Of a stretch of 64,000 nucleotides of DNA, positions 13,147 through 21,250 are shown one piece after another. How positions within the stretch are numbered: position 1 is the first letter of the stretch; each line of letters starts with the position of its first letter. The notes under the pieces were generated by a model that was not told the origin of the DNA, made no database searches, and saw only the letters and a list, made by a program, of their open reading frames with translations. The DNA is from Pectobacterium polaris. Lineage in GTDB: Bacteria; Pseudomonadota; Gammaproteobacteria; Enterobacterales; Enterobacteriaceae. Both the position numbers and the translations under genes were made by a program. The stretch is taken from positions 1,116,001-1,180,000 of the forward strand of contig NZ_CP017481.1 of the NCBI RefSeq assembly GCF_002307355.1. The letters are read 5' to 3'.

Positions 13147-14979
13147 ATGTGTGGAATTGTAGGCGCAGTTGCGCAACGTGATGTTGCTGAAATTTTGTTG
13201 GAAGGTTTACGCCGTCTTGAGTACCGCGGCTATGACTCTGCGGGCCTGGCGGTTGTTGACAGCGAAGGAAATGTCGCCCGTTTGCGCCGTCTGGGGAAAG
13301 TGCAGGTGCTGTCTCAGGCAGCCGAAGAGCATGAACTGCACGGCGGTACCGGCATTGCTCATACCCGTTGGGCAACGCACGGCGAACCTTCTGAAGAGAA
13401 CGCACACCCGCATGTTTCTGAACATATCACTATCGTTCATAACGGCATTATCGAAAACCACGAGCCGCTGCGCGAACTGCTGATCGGTCGCGGCTATCGT
13501 TTTGTCTCCGAAACCGATACGGAAGTGGTTGCCCATCTGGTTCATTTCGAACAGCAGCAGAATGGCGGAACGCTGGTTGAAATCGTTAAGCGCGTGATCC
13601 CACAGCTGCGCGGTGCGTATGGCATGGTGGTGTTGGATAACCGCGACCCAAGCGTATTGGTTGCCGCACGTTCTGGTAGCCCGCTGGTGATTGGCCGTGG
13701 TGTCGGAGAGAACTTCATTGCCTCCGATCAGCTGGCGCTGCTGCCTGTGACGCGTCGCTTTATGTTCCTGGAAGAAGGCGACATCGCAGAAATCACCCGC
13801 CGTGATGTGCGCGTGTTTGATAAATCCGGTCAGCTTGCCGCACGCGAAGAAATTGAATCAAAAGTGAATTACGATGCTGGTGACAAAGGCGCGTATCGTC
13901 ACTACATGCAGAAAGAGATCTACGAACAGCCGATGGCGATCAAGAACACCCTTGAAGGGCGTTTCAGCCACGGCGAGATCAATCTGTCTGAGTTAGGCCC
14001 GAAAGCGGATGAGCTGCTGGCGAAGGTTGAACACGTTCAGATTATTGCCTGCGGGACGTCCTACAACTCCGGTATGGTTTCCCGTTACTGGTTTGAAGCA
14101 CTGGCCGGGATTCCGTGCGACGTGGAGATTGCTTCCGAATTCCGCTATCGCAAGCCTGCCGTGCGTAAGAACAGCCTGATGATTACCCTGTCTCAGTCCG
14201 GTGAAACGGCCGATACACTGGCAGCACTGCGTTTGTCCAAAGAACTGGGCTATCTGGGATCGCTGGCTATCTGTAACGTTGCGGGCTCCTCGCTGGTGCG
14301 TGAATCCGATCTGGCGCTGATGACCAAAGCAGGTGTAGAGATTGGCGTGGCCTCAACTAAAGCCTTCACTACTCAGCTTACCGTTCTGCTGATGCTGGTG
14401 GCGCGTGTTGGCCGCCTGCGCGGTATGGATGCAAAAATTGAGCATGAAATTGTTCATGGTTTGCAGGCGTTGCCAGCGCGTATTGAGCAGATGCTGTCTC
14501 AGGACAAGCTGATCGAAGCTCTGGCGGAAGGTTTCTCTGACAAGCACCATGCGCTGTTCCTCGGCCGTGGCGATCAGTACCCGATCGCGATGGAAGGGGC
14601 GCTGAAGCTGAAAGAGATCTCTTACATCCACGCGGAAGCCTATGCGGCAGGAGAGCTGAAACACGGCCCGCTGGCGCTGATTGATGCGGATATGCCGGTT
14701 GTCGTCGTGGCACCGAACAACGAGCTGTTGGAGAAATTGAAATCCAACATCGAAGAAGTTCGTGCGCGCGGCGGTGAGCTGTATGTCTTCGCTGACGAAG
14801 ATGCGGGTTTCACCAGCAGCGAAAATATGAAGATTATTCCACTGCCGCATATCGAAGAAGTGATTGCGCCAATCTTCTATACGGTGCCGTTGCAGCTGCT
14901 GTCTTATCACGTCGCGCTGATTAAAGGCACCGATGTCGATCAGCCACGTAACCTGGCGAAATCCGTTACGGTAGAGTAA
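13147..14979 (+). CDS. glmS: GlmS, glutamine-fructose-6-phosphate aminotransferase
   Basis: A 610-residue enzyme (E. coli 609). The start is ATG 13147, because the protein must begin MCGIVGA: Cys2 becomes the N-terminal nucleophile of the glutamine amidotransferase domain. The frame is open upstream to 12964, but that extension would bury Cys2. Two SIS domains follow ([11 protein letters not shown] near residue 347; the second after residue 460), and the C-terminus ends [11 protein letters not shown] as in the family. It converts fructose-6-P and Gln to glucosamine-6-P. The 3' end is the attTn7 recognition region. Confidence 0.98.
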   Translation: MCGIVGAVAQRDVAEILLEGLRRLEYRGYDSAGLAVVDSEGNVARLRRLGKVQVLSQAAEEHELHGGTGIAHTRWATHGEPSEENAHPHVSEHITIVHNGIIENHEPLRELLIGRGYRFVSETDTEVVAHLVHFEQQQNGGTLVEIVKRVIPQLRGAYGMVVLDNRDPSVLVAARSGSPLVIGRGVGENFIASDQLALLPVTRRFMFLEEGDIAEITRRDVRVFDKSGQLAAREEIESKVNYDAGDKGAYRHYMQKEIYEQPMAIKNTLEGRFSHGEINLSELGPKADELLAKVEHVQIIACGTSYNSGMVSRYWFEALAGIPCDVEIASEFRYRKPAVRKNSLMITLSQSGETADTLAALRLSKELGYLGSLAICNVAGSSLVRESDLALMTKAGVEIGVASTKAFTTQLTVLLMLVARVGRLRGMDAKIEHEIVHGLQALPARIEQMLSQDKLIEALAEGFSDKHHALFLGRGDQYPIAMEGALKLKEISYIHAEAYAAGELKHGPLALIDADMPVVVVAPNNELLEKLKSNIEEVRARGGELYVFADEDAGFTSSENMKIIPLPHIEEVIAPIFYTVPLQLLSYHVALIKGTDVDQPRNLAKSVTVE

Positions 14980-15005
14980 CTCTCCGGTATTTTGTTCGTC
15001 ACGAT
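14950..15005 (+). other. attTn7 target region (glmS 3' end and downstream)
   Basis: The last 30 bases of glmS (14950-14979) are nearly identical to the E. coli TnsD recognition sequence. The expected Tn7 insertion point, about 25 bases beyond the stop, falls at about 15004. I see no Tn7 end repeats there, so the site looks unoccupied by Tn7 itself. The 15-kb ape cluster begins about 240 bases further on. Confidence 0.75.
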
Positions 15006-15007
15006 CG

Positions 15008-15044
15008 TCCGCCTTATGTCGCAAAGCATAAGGCGGATTTTTTT
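15008..15044 (+). terminator. Rho-independent terminator of glmS
   Basis: An 11-bp perfect stem (TCCGCCTTATG / CATAAGGCGGA) with an 8-base loop is followed by seven T residues. It begins 29 bases after the glmS stop. Confidence 0.95.
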
Positions 15045-15246
15045 ATATCCATTTTTTAATTGTGATTATTGTCCTGCCTCACACTACAGATATCTGTTTG
15101 ATAAAAACCTGAGGCAGGGAACCATGTTTCTTTTGTCAGGTTATCTCTGTTTTGTGTAAAATAGTTTTAATGATGCATTAATTTTACATCTTGCATCAGA
15201 GACGAATTCTTTTTTGGCAGTGATGTTTTTGTTTGATAGGGATTTT

Positions 15247-15636
15247 ATGAAAAAACAGATTATTTTCGCCGCTTTAGTCTCTGTTCTTATATTGACGGGT
15301 TGTGCTGAGCGTACGGTTCCGGTAGCGAATGTGACACAGTCCATCGCTGGGCAGCACACCACTGAACAGGTAAAGAATGCCATTATTGAAGCAGGGCAAA
15401 AGCGTAAGTGGGCGATGACTCAGGCTTATGTCGGTGCGATTGATGGCCGTCTGGTTCAGCGTAGCCATGTGGCAAATGTTCGCATTACCTATTCGCAAAC
15501 CAGTTATTCTATCAGCTATGTTGGAAGTGAGAATTTGTTGGCGGGAGGTGGGAAGATTCACCGAAATTATAATAATTGGATAAAAAGTCTGGATCATGAA
15601 ATTCAATTAACACTTGCCGGTCAACAGATTAAATAA
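15247..15636 (+). CDS. apeA: Small lipoprotein, first gene of the aryl polyene cluster (ApeA-like)
   Basis: A 129-residue lipoprotein. The start is set at ATG 15247 because the protein then begins with a lipoprotein signal, MKKQIIFAALVSVLILTGC, with lipobox LTGC and acylated Cys19; the in-frame upstream extension would spoil this. The mature part is small and polar, without a catalytic motif I recognise. Its position as gene 1 of 18 equals apeA in the described apeA-apeR order. It probably acts at the outer membrane, but its role in aryl polyene handling is not evident from sequence. The symbol rests on gene order. Confidence 0.72.
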   Translation: MKKQIIFAALVSVLILTGCAERTVPVANVTQSIAGQHTTEQVKNAIIEAGQKRKWAMTQAYVGAIDGRLVQRSHVANVRITYSQTSYSISYVGSENLLAGGGKIHRNYNNWIKSLDHEIQLTLAGQQIK

Positions 15637-15726
15637 TTTTAATAGTCGGATATCTTCATTGCTATCCGACTCTATTTTTTGTTGTTCTTTTCTGATCGTT
15701 TTTGTCCGACCTCAAGGGAAAAGTCA

Positions 15727-16794
15727 GTGTATTACGGATATGACAAAGATAATGTCAGCGCGCTGGATGCTATTACCGAAGCGCAGCGAATTGCGTTTGC
15801 TCCCATGCTGTTTCAGGCCGCTATCAATCTGCGTAACCACGGTATTTTAGATTTTCTGGATAAGCGCGGTCATCAGGGAGCCAATCTTGATGACATCGTT
15901 GCCATTACCTCATTAAATCGTTACGCCGTTGAACTGCTGCTGGATGTCGGGCTGAGTGGCCGCATTATTATCCAGAAAGAGGAAACCTACGCGCTGGCTA
16001 AAATTGGTCATTATCTGCTCCATGACCGCATGACGCGCGTCAACATGGATTTTACTCAGGATGTTTGTTATCAGGGAATGTTTTACCTTGATGAGGCGTT
16101 GGCAAAAAATGAACCTTCTGGATTAAAAGTCTTTGGTGAGTGGCCGACAATATATCCAGCGTTAAGCCAGCTGCCGCCGCAGGCAAAGTCGAGTTGGTTT
16201 GCGTTCGATCATTTCTATTCCGATGCCGCATTTGATGCTGCCTTGCCGCATGTATTCCAGCTAAAGCCAAAACATCTCTACGATGTCGGCGGGAATACCG
16301 GTAAATGGGCCATGCGCTGCTATGACTACGATCGTGATGTGAACGTGACGATTTTGGATTTGCCGGAGCAAATTGCGCTGGCGACAGAAAATATTGCAGA
16401 AGCAGGGAAATCTGATCGTATTCAGGGCTGTGCTGTCGATATGCTCTCCGATTGCCCGTTGCCAGGTGAAGCGGATATATGGTGGATGAGCCAATTCCTC
16501 GACTGTTTTAGCGAAGAACAAATCGTGGCTATCCTGCGTAAAATCGCTGGCGTAATGAAGCCGGATGCCAGGGTCTGCATTTTGGAAATTTTTTGGGATC
16601 GTCAACGGTGGGAAGCTGGGGCTTTTAGCCTGAATGCTTCGTCGCTCTACTTTACCTGTCTTGCCAATGGCACCAGCCGTTTCTATGCGGCCAGACGATT
16701 TTTACCTTTACTAGAGCAGGCTGGATTTATCGTTGAAAATCAAATCGATAATATTGGTATTGGTCACACGCTGCTGATCTGTAAAAAGCGATAA
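15727..16794 (+). CDS. apeB: SAM-dependent methyltransferase of the aryl polyene cluster (ApeB-like)
   Basis: A 355-residue class I methyltransferase with the architecture of plant-type O-methyltransferases: an N-terminal winged-helix dimerisation part (residues 1-120) and a Rossmann domain whose SAM motif LYDVGGNTGKWAMR is near residues 178-191. I place the start at GTG 15727, preceded by AAGGGAAAAG, which gives MYYGYDKDNVSALD. A longer frame is open to 15679. It probably methylates the aryl head group (E. coli APE carries a 4-hydroxy-3-methylphenyl head). The exact methyl acceptor is inferred. Confidence 0.78.
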   Translation: MYYGYDKDNVSALDAITEAQRIAFAPMLFQAAINLRNHGILDFLDKRGHQGANLDDIVAITSLNRYAVELLLDVGLSGRIIIQKEETYALAKIGHYLLHDRMTRVNMDFTQDVCYQGMFYLDEALAKNEPSGLKVFGEWPTIYPALSQLPPQAKSSWFAFDHFYSDAAFDAALPHVFQLKPKHLYDVGGNTGKWAMRCYDYDRDVNVTILDLPEQIALATENIAEAGKSDRIQGCAVDMLSDCPLPGEADIWWMSQFLDCFSEEQIVAILRKIAGVMKPDARVCILEIFWDRQRWEAGAFSLNASSLYFTCLANGTSRFYAARRFLPLLEQAGFIVENQIDNIGIGHTLLICKKR

Positions 16795-16863
16795 TAAAAT
16801 AGCGGACGTAAACGGGAAATTGCAGCGATAACGCCGAAATAGGTCGGACTGGAAGAAGGCAGT

Positions 16864-17592
16864 ATGAGATTAGCATTTTCAATCATTGATTGGCAGGCCA
16901 GCGCGCCGGGCCTCAGCAGCGCGGACGATTGGCTGAATTGGTCGCGGGTGTCTGCTGCTATCAATGCTGAGCAACCTTTGGATAAATGTCGACATTTACC
17001 CATGATGATGGCCCGTCGCCTCAATCAAGGGAGCCGTTTGGCGGTCGATAGTGGGTTAGCGCTACTGCGTCGCCAGTCGGTGGATGCCATTGTCTTCACC
17101 TCGCGCCACGGCGAGCTGGAACGCAACCTGAATATCCTGAAGGCGCTGTCAGAAAATGATAATATTTCTCCTACTGATTTTGCGATGTCGGTACACAACG
17201 CGGCAGTGGGAAGTCTGACGATTACGGCGAAAGCCCCGCTGGTTTCTACGTCGATTGCCGCAGGAATGGACTCTTTCCAGCAAGGCCTTATCGAAGCGAA
17301 GGCATTACAGGCTGCGGGATACCGCAATGTTCTATTGGTTGATTTTGATGGCGCGATCCCTGATTTCTACCACCCACATGTTTCGGCAGATATGCCTCGT
17401 TACCCCTACGCCGTCGCCCTATTGCTAGGGGAGGGTGATGACATGGTGTGTGAATCGCGACCTCAGGTGGAATCTCACCGCGGCGATTCACCACAAAGCC
17501 TGTTGTTCTTGCAGGCTTTTCTTGCCGAGAAACCGATTTTTTCCCTATCTGGCGAACGCGTTGACTGGACGTGGGAGAGAAGGGATGTCTGA
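16864..17592 (+). CDS. apeC: Ketosynthase-like chain-length factor (ApeC-like)
   Basis: A 242-residue truncated thiolase-fold protein of the 'beta-ketoacyl synthase chain length factor' type, about 60% of a normal KS. The segment aligning with the KS active site reads VSTSIAAGMDSF, so the nucleophilic Cys is missing, and the C-terminal His-containing half of a KS is absent. In described systems ApeC pairs with the active KS ApeO (26847-28004) and sets chain length. It overlaps the next gene by 8 bases, pointing to translational coupling. Confidence 0.82.
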   Translation: MRLAFSIIDWQASAPGLSSADDWLNWSRVSAAINAEQPLDKCRHLPMMMARRLNQGSRLAVDSGLALLRRQSVDAIVFTSRHGELERNLNILKALSENDNISPTDFAMSVHNAAVGSLTITAKAPLVSTSIAAGMDSFQQGLIEAKALQAAGYRNVLLVDFDGAIPDFYHPHVSADMPRYPYAVALLLGEGDDMVCESRPQVESHRGDSPQSLLFLQAFLAEKPIFSLSGERVDWTWERRDV

Positions 17593-18373
17593 GTCATCGC
17601 TGGTGCTTCGTTCTTCGACTTATCTGAATCGTTTATGGCGATTAATGATGACCGGCGTGTGTTTTGCCATGTTTGGCGTTGGCGGTTTACTGCTTTCTCT
17701 GGTGTGGTTCAATGTGTTGCTGATTCAGCGTGATACCACTCGCCGCCGCCAGTTGGCTCGCCGCAGCATTTCCGCCAGCTTCCGCTTTTTTTTATGCAGT
17801 GCCCGCAGATTAGGGGTGCTGGATTACCACATTGACGGCATCGAAACCTTACAGCGCGATCGCAGCTGTTTGATTGTCGCCAACCACCCGACGTTAATTG
17901 ACTATGTTTTGCTGGCATCCGTCATGCCAGATGCCGACTGTCTGGTGAAGGCTGATTTACAGAAAAACCTGTTTTTCCGCGGCGTCATTCGTGCGGCGGA
18001 TTACCTGCTTAACAGCCAGTCTGATGCGCTATTGCCGGACTGTCAGCGACGGCTTGATAACGGCGATGCGATCATTATTTTTCCTGAAGGCACACGTACG
18101 CGTTATGGCGAACCCCTTGTTCTGCAACGCGGTGCCGCAAATATTGCGGTGCGTTGCGGCTGTGATTTACGGGTCGTGCATATTCGCTGTAGCCAAAAAA
18201 CATTGGGAAAACAAAGTCGCTGGTATCACATTCCGCCTGAAAAACCGTGTTTCACGGTGAGCGTACGCGAACGCATCAATAACGACACTTTTATGGCGCC
18301 TGAAGAGGCGCGATCCTTGGCGGCTCGCCGTTTGAATCGCCTTTTGCAGCAATCTTTAACACCAGAAAGCTGA
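17585..18373 (+). CDS. apeD: 1-acyl-glycerol-3-phosphate-type acyltransferase (ApeD-like)
   Basis: A 262-residue PlsC-family acyltransferase with an N-terminal membrane helix (about residues 20-45). The catalytic HX4D motif is NHPTLIDY near residue 99, and the substrate-binding FPEGTRTRYG motif is near residue 165. ATG 17585 follows GAGAGAAGGG. The open frame extends upstream, but only inside apeC. It probably transfers the aryl polyene or a fatty acyl chain to a lipid anchor at the inner membrane. Substrate not provable from sequence. Confidence 0.82.
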   Translation: MSESSLVLRSSTYLNRLWRLMMTGVCFAMFGVGGLLLSLVWFNVLLIQRDTTRRRQLARRSISASFRFFLCSARRLGVLDYHIDGIETLQRDRSCLIVANHPTLIDYVLLASVMPDADCLVKADLQKNLFFRGVIRAADYLLNSQSDALLPDCQRRLDNGDAIIIFPEGTRTRYGEPLVLQRGAANIAVRCGCDLRVVHIRCSQKTLGKQSRWYHIPPEKPCFTVSVRERINNDTFMAPEEARSLAARRLNRLLQQSLTPES

Positions 18374-18392
18374 TCACCATTTGGAAATACAT

Positions 18393-18659
18393 ATGGAAAG
18401 TATGTTTGTTGAAATCAAAGAGATGATTATCGACTCTCTTAATCTTGAAGATATCAGCGTTGATGAAATAGAAACGGACGCCCCGCTTTTTGGCGAAGGT
18501 CTTGGTCTGGATTCTATCGATGCACTTGAACTGGGATTAGCGGTAAAAAACCGTTATGGCGTCGTGCTTTCTGCGGAAAGTGAAGAGGTACGCCAGCACT
18601 TCTTTTCCGTTGCAACCCTTGCAGCTTTTATCAACACTCAGCGCGCCGTGAGTGCCTGA
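18393..18659 (+). CDS. apeE: Acyl carrier protein 1 (ApeE-like)
   Basis: An 88-residue acidic four-helix carrier protein. The phosphopantetheine attachment Ser sits in the motif GLDSIDALEL near residue 45. I choose ATG 18393 (MESMFVEIKEM), matching usual ACP N-termini; ATG 18381 would add four residues. It carries the aryl starter or the growing polyene as a thioester. A second ACP follows 23 bases downstream, the tandem arrangement typical of aryl polyene clusters. It needs a PPTase for activation; none is inside the cluster. Confidence 0.9.
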   Translation: MESMFVEIKEMIIDSLNLEDISVDEIETDAPLFGEGLGLDSIDALELGLAVKNRYGVVLSAESEEVRQHFFSVATLAAFINTQRAVSA

Positions 18660-18682
18660 TAGTAAAATAAAATGAGTTGATG

Positions 18683-18931
18683 ATGGATAAAAACGAAATT
18701 TATCAGGAAATTACAGGCTTACTGGTCAAGCTGTTTGAACTGGATGCTGATGATATCAAACCTGAATCCCGCCTCTATGAAGATCTTGAGCTAGATAGCA
18801 TCGATGCGGTGGATATGGTCGTTCACCTGCAAAAACGCATCGGGCGAAAAATATCGCCGGAAATTTTTAAATCGGTGCGTACCGTGCAGGATGTGGTTGA
18901 TGCGGTAGAAGACCTACTCCGTGAAGGTTGA
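18683..18931 (+). CDS. apeF: Acyl carrier protein 2 (ApeF-like)
   Basis: An 82-residue acyl carrier protein with the attachment motif ELDSIDAVDMV (Ser near residue 39). ATG 18683 has a GAG purine core six bases upstream; ATG 18680 and TTG 18677 are in-frame alternatives. It differs clearly from ApeE (no close identity outside the DSID motif), suggesting separate roles, for example starter loading versus elongation. Confidence 0.9.
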   Translation: MDKNEIYQEITGLLVKLFELDADDIKPESRLYEDLELDSIDAVDMVVHLQKRIGRKISPEIFKSVRTVQDVVDAVEDLLREG

Positions 18932-18943
18932 TGAGTTCGCCAA

Positions 18944-19522
18944 GTGATGCGTGTGCTGATCAGTAGTCTGAACATCTTAATGACGCTTGCCTGGCCTTTT
19001 CTGGCCTGGTTTAGCATTACGCACCCTGAGCATCGCTGGTTACTCGCGGTATTGGCGCTGATGTTTGTTCTGCGTTTCGCTACGTTGCGTGATGAGAACA
19101 ATTTATTTGAAAACAAGGCATTTAAAGGGACTGCGCTGTGGCTGGCCGCTGCTGGGGTGGTGCTTTCCGTTGCCAGTTTATTACTGCGTGATGGCGGTTG
19201 GCTGCTGTGGTATCCCGTTGCGGTAAATAGCGTCATGTTGATGCTGTTTGGTGGCTCGCTTTATCGCGGTATGCCGCTTGTCGAGCGCCTTGCCCGCCTT
19301 CAGGAACCAGAACTCCCTGCTCAGGCCATTGCCTATACGCGTCGCGTGACGAAAGTCTGGTGTTGGTTCTTTATTTTTAACGGCAGTATCGCCGTGCTGA
19401 CCTGTCTTGTCGGCAATCTTCATTGGTGGACGTTATGGAACGGCGTGATCAGCTATGTGCTTATGGGGTTGTTGATGGGGGGAGAGTGGTTGATACGCCA
19501 GCGTCTGAGGAAGCGCGTATGA
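18944..19522 (+). CDS. apeG: COG4648-type membrane protein of the aryl polyene cluster (ApeG-like)
   Basis: A 192-residue polytopic membrane protein with five to six hydrophobic segments and short loops. It belongs to the COG4648 family that accompanies aryl polyene clusters. No catalytic motif is apparent. It overlaps apeH in ATGA (19519-19522), so the two are translationally coupled. A role in membrane anchoring of the assembly enzymes or in export is plausible but unproven. Confidence 0.78.
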   Translation: MMRVLISSLNILMTLAWPFLAWFSITHPEHRWLLAVLALMFVLRFATLRDENNLFENKAFKGTALWLAAAGVVLSVASLLLRDGGWLLWYPVAVNSVMLMLFGGSLYRGMPLVERLARLQEPELPAQAIAYTRRVTKVWCWFFIFNGSIAVLTCLVGNLHWWTLWNGVISYVLMGLLMGGEWLIRQRLRKRV

Positions 19523-20874
19523 ACGGGTCGACTGTCCGCGCCGTCAATGACTGGCTGGCGGGAAATGATTCCCTTCAGCGCATTGTTGCCAGTAATGGTG
19601 CCAGTACGTTTACGCTGGGGTCGTTGAAAGCGCAGGTGATCGCACTTTGTCAGCAGCTAAGTCTGCGACAGGAGACGCGCTGGGCGCTGTGTTTTGAAGA
19701 CAGCTATCGCTTCACTATCGGGCTTCTGGCTGCTCTGCATGCGGGAAAAACCCCAGTCATCCCCGGCCATTGCCGCCAATCCGTATTAGAAGAACAGGCG
19801 GATGAATTTGACGGAGTGTTGACCGATGTGTCCCTGAATCTGGATTGCCCGGTGTTTGGCCTGACGGCGGAGACGGAGAGCGTCGCTGATGCCGTGTTGC
19901 CCTCTATACCGGATGATGCCTGTGTCGTGTTGTTCACGTCAGGCTCCACCGGAAAGCCTCGTCAGATTGTTAAACCGGTACGCTGTCTGGATGAAGAGTC
20001 GCGTTGGCTGGCGGATCGCTGGGGCACACGTTTGCAAGGCTGTGATGTGATAGCTTCCGTCACCCACCAGCATTTGTATGGGCTGACGTTTCGCATCTGG
20101 CTGCCGATGGCGCTGGGGCTGCGCTTTGATAGCCGCCAACTGCTTTATACCGAACAGCTTACTTCACAACAGCGTCAGCGGCGTTACGTGTTTATCAGTA
20201 GCCCGGCATTCTTACGCCGTATCGATCGTGCGCTCCCCGCTCCCTTGTGTTCGCTGATCGTCTCTGCGGGGGGAACCTTGCCCTGGCTGCATGCTGAAGC
20301 GGCTGCGGCGTGGTTTAGGCAACCCATCAATGAGATATACGGCAGTACAGAAACGGGCGTTTTAGCATGGCGCTCGCGCGAGACGGATACCGTGCCGTGG
20401 CAACTGTTCCCCGGCGTGTCGCTGAGGCGCGATGAACAAGATAACTGGTGGGTGCAGTCGGCGCTGATTCCACATGCTCTGGGGCACAAGCTGGATGATC
20501 GATTGGCGTTTGATGACGCGGGGCATTTTCAGCTGTGCGGCCGACACGACCGCGTAGTGAAGATCGAAGATAAGCGCATCTCGCTAAGCGAGATAGAACG
20601 GCGTTTACTCGATCTGCCCGACATTGCTGATGCGGTTGCGCTTCAGGTGACGCGCCCGGAGCGGAGTGGTATTGGTGTGGTACTGGTGTTGAATACTCCC
20701 AATAAGGCCGATGACTTACCGAATTTGAAACGCCAATGGCGGCATGAATTGCAAAAATGGCTGGAGCCGTTAGCGATGCCGCGTTTCTGGCGCGTTGTCG
20801 ACGTTATTCCCCACAATAGCCAGAGTAAACGTGCCTGGCCGCAGATACAGGAATTGTTTCATGTTGCCCGTTGA
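19519..20874 (+). CDS. apeH: AMP-dependent acyl-ACP ligase (ApeH-like)
   Basis: A 451-residue adenylate-forming enzyme of the ANL superfamily. The P-loop-like motif VVLFTSGSTGKPRQIVKP is near residues 136-153, and a further ANL motif, INEIYGSTETG, is near residue 272. The ATG at 19519, overlapping the apeG stop, is the natural start; the frame is open to 19423 only within apeG. It activates the aromatic starter (4-hydroxybenzoate in studied APE systems, drawn from the ubiquinone pathway) and loads it on an ACP. No aromatic ammonia-lyase is in the cluster, which fits that source. Confidence 0.85.
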   Translation: MNGSTVRAVNDWLAGNDSLQRIVASNGASTFTLGSLKAQVIALCQQLSLRQETRWALCFEDSYRFTIGLLAALHAGKTPVIPGHCRQSVLEEQADEFDGVLTDVSLNLDCPVFGLTAETESVADAVLPSIPDDACVVLFTSGSTGKPRQIVKPVRCLDEESRWLADRWGTRLQGCDVIASVTHQHLYGLTFRIWLPMALGLRFDSRQLLYTEQLTSQQRQRRYVFISSPAFLRRIDRALPAPLCSLIVSAGGTLPWLHAEAAAAWFRQPINEIYGSTETGVLAWRSRETDTVPWQLFPGVSLRRDEQDNWWVQSALIPHALGHKLDDRLAFDDAGHFQLCGRHDRVVKIEDKRISLSEIERRLLDLPDIADAVALQVTRPERSGIGVVLVLNTPNKADDLPNLKRQWRHELQKWLEPLAMPRFWRVVDVIPHNSQSKRAWPQIQELFHVAR

Positions 20875-21250
20875 GCTTGCCCGGCACGATGTAAAAAAGA
20901 CGGATGAAACGTCTCAGATTGAATTGATGCTACAGGCTGATTCTGAACTGTTCTGGTTCAAGGGGCACTTTACGGGCCAGCCTCTGTTGCCTGGCGTGGC
21001 ACAGCTAGATTGGGTCATGCATTACGCAACGACGGTGCTGGCGCAAGGGTGGACGTTCTTGTCCATTGAGAACATTAAATTCCAGCAGCCGATTTTGCCC
21101 GGCAAAACGCTGCGTCTGGTGCTGGTCTGGAACGCTGGAAAGCAACAGCTGACCTTTAGCTACACCCTTCTGGATGGCGAGACTGAGCGCACGGCTAGCA
21201 GCGGGAAAATAAAGCTCACGCCGATGATGGAAGATCGCTCATGTCAGTAA
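20861..21250 (+). CDS. apeI: Hotdog-fold beta-hydroxyacyl-ACP dehydratase (ApeI-like)
   Basis: A 129-residue FabZ/FabA-type hotdog dehydratase. The motif FKGHFTGQPLLPGVAQLDW (about residues 30-48) carries the catalytic His and the downstream acidic residue. ATG 20861 lies within the last codons of apeH, a 14-base overlap. In described APE systems ApeI forms a heterodimer with ApeP and removes water after each ketoreduction, giving conjugated double bonds. Its 3' end overlaps apeJ by 10 bases. Confidence 0.84.
   Translation: MLPVELARHDVKKTDETSQIELMLQADSELFWFKGHFTGQPLLPGVAQLDWVMHYATTVLAQGWTFLSIENIKFQQPILPGKTLRLVLVWNAGKQQLTFSYTLLDGETERTASSGKIKLTPMMEDRSCQ

Noticed and set aside
14980..15246. Tn7 or Tn7-like insertion at attTn7
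   Set aside because: No recognisable Tn7 end repeats or tns genes; only the target sequence is conserved.
19423..19518. Longer start for the ApeH ligase
   Set aside because: The extension lies inside apeG coding sequence; ATG 19519 overlapping the apeG stop is the natural coupled start.
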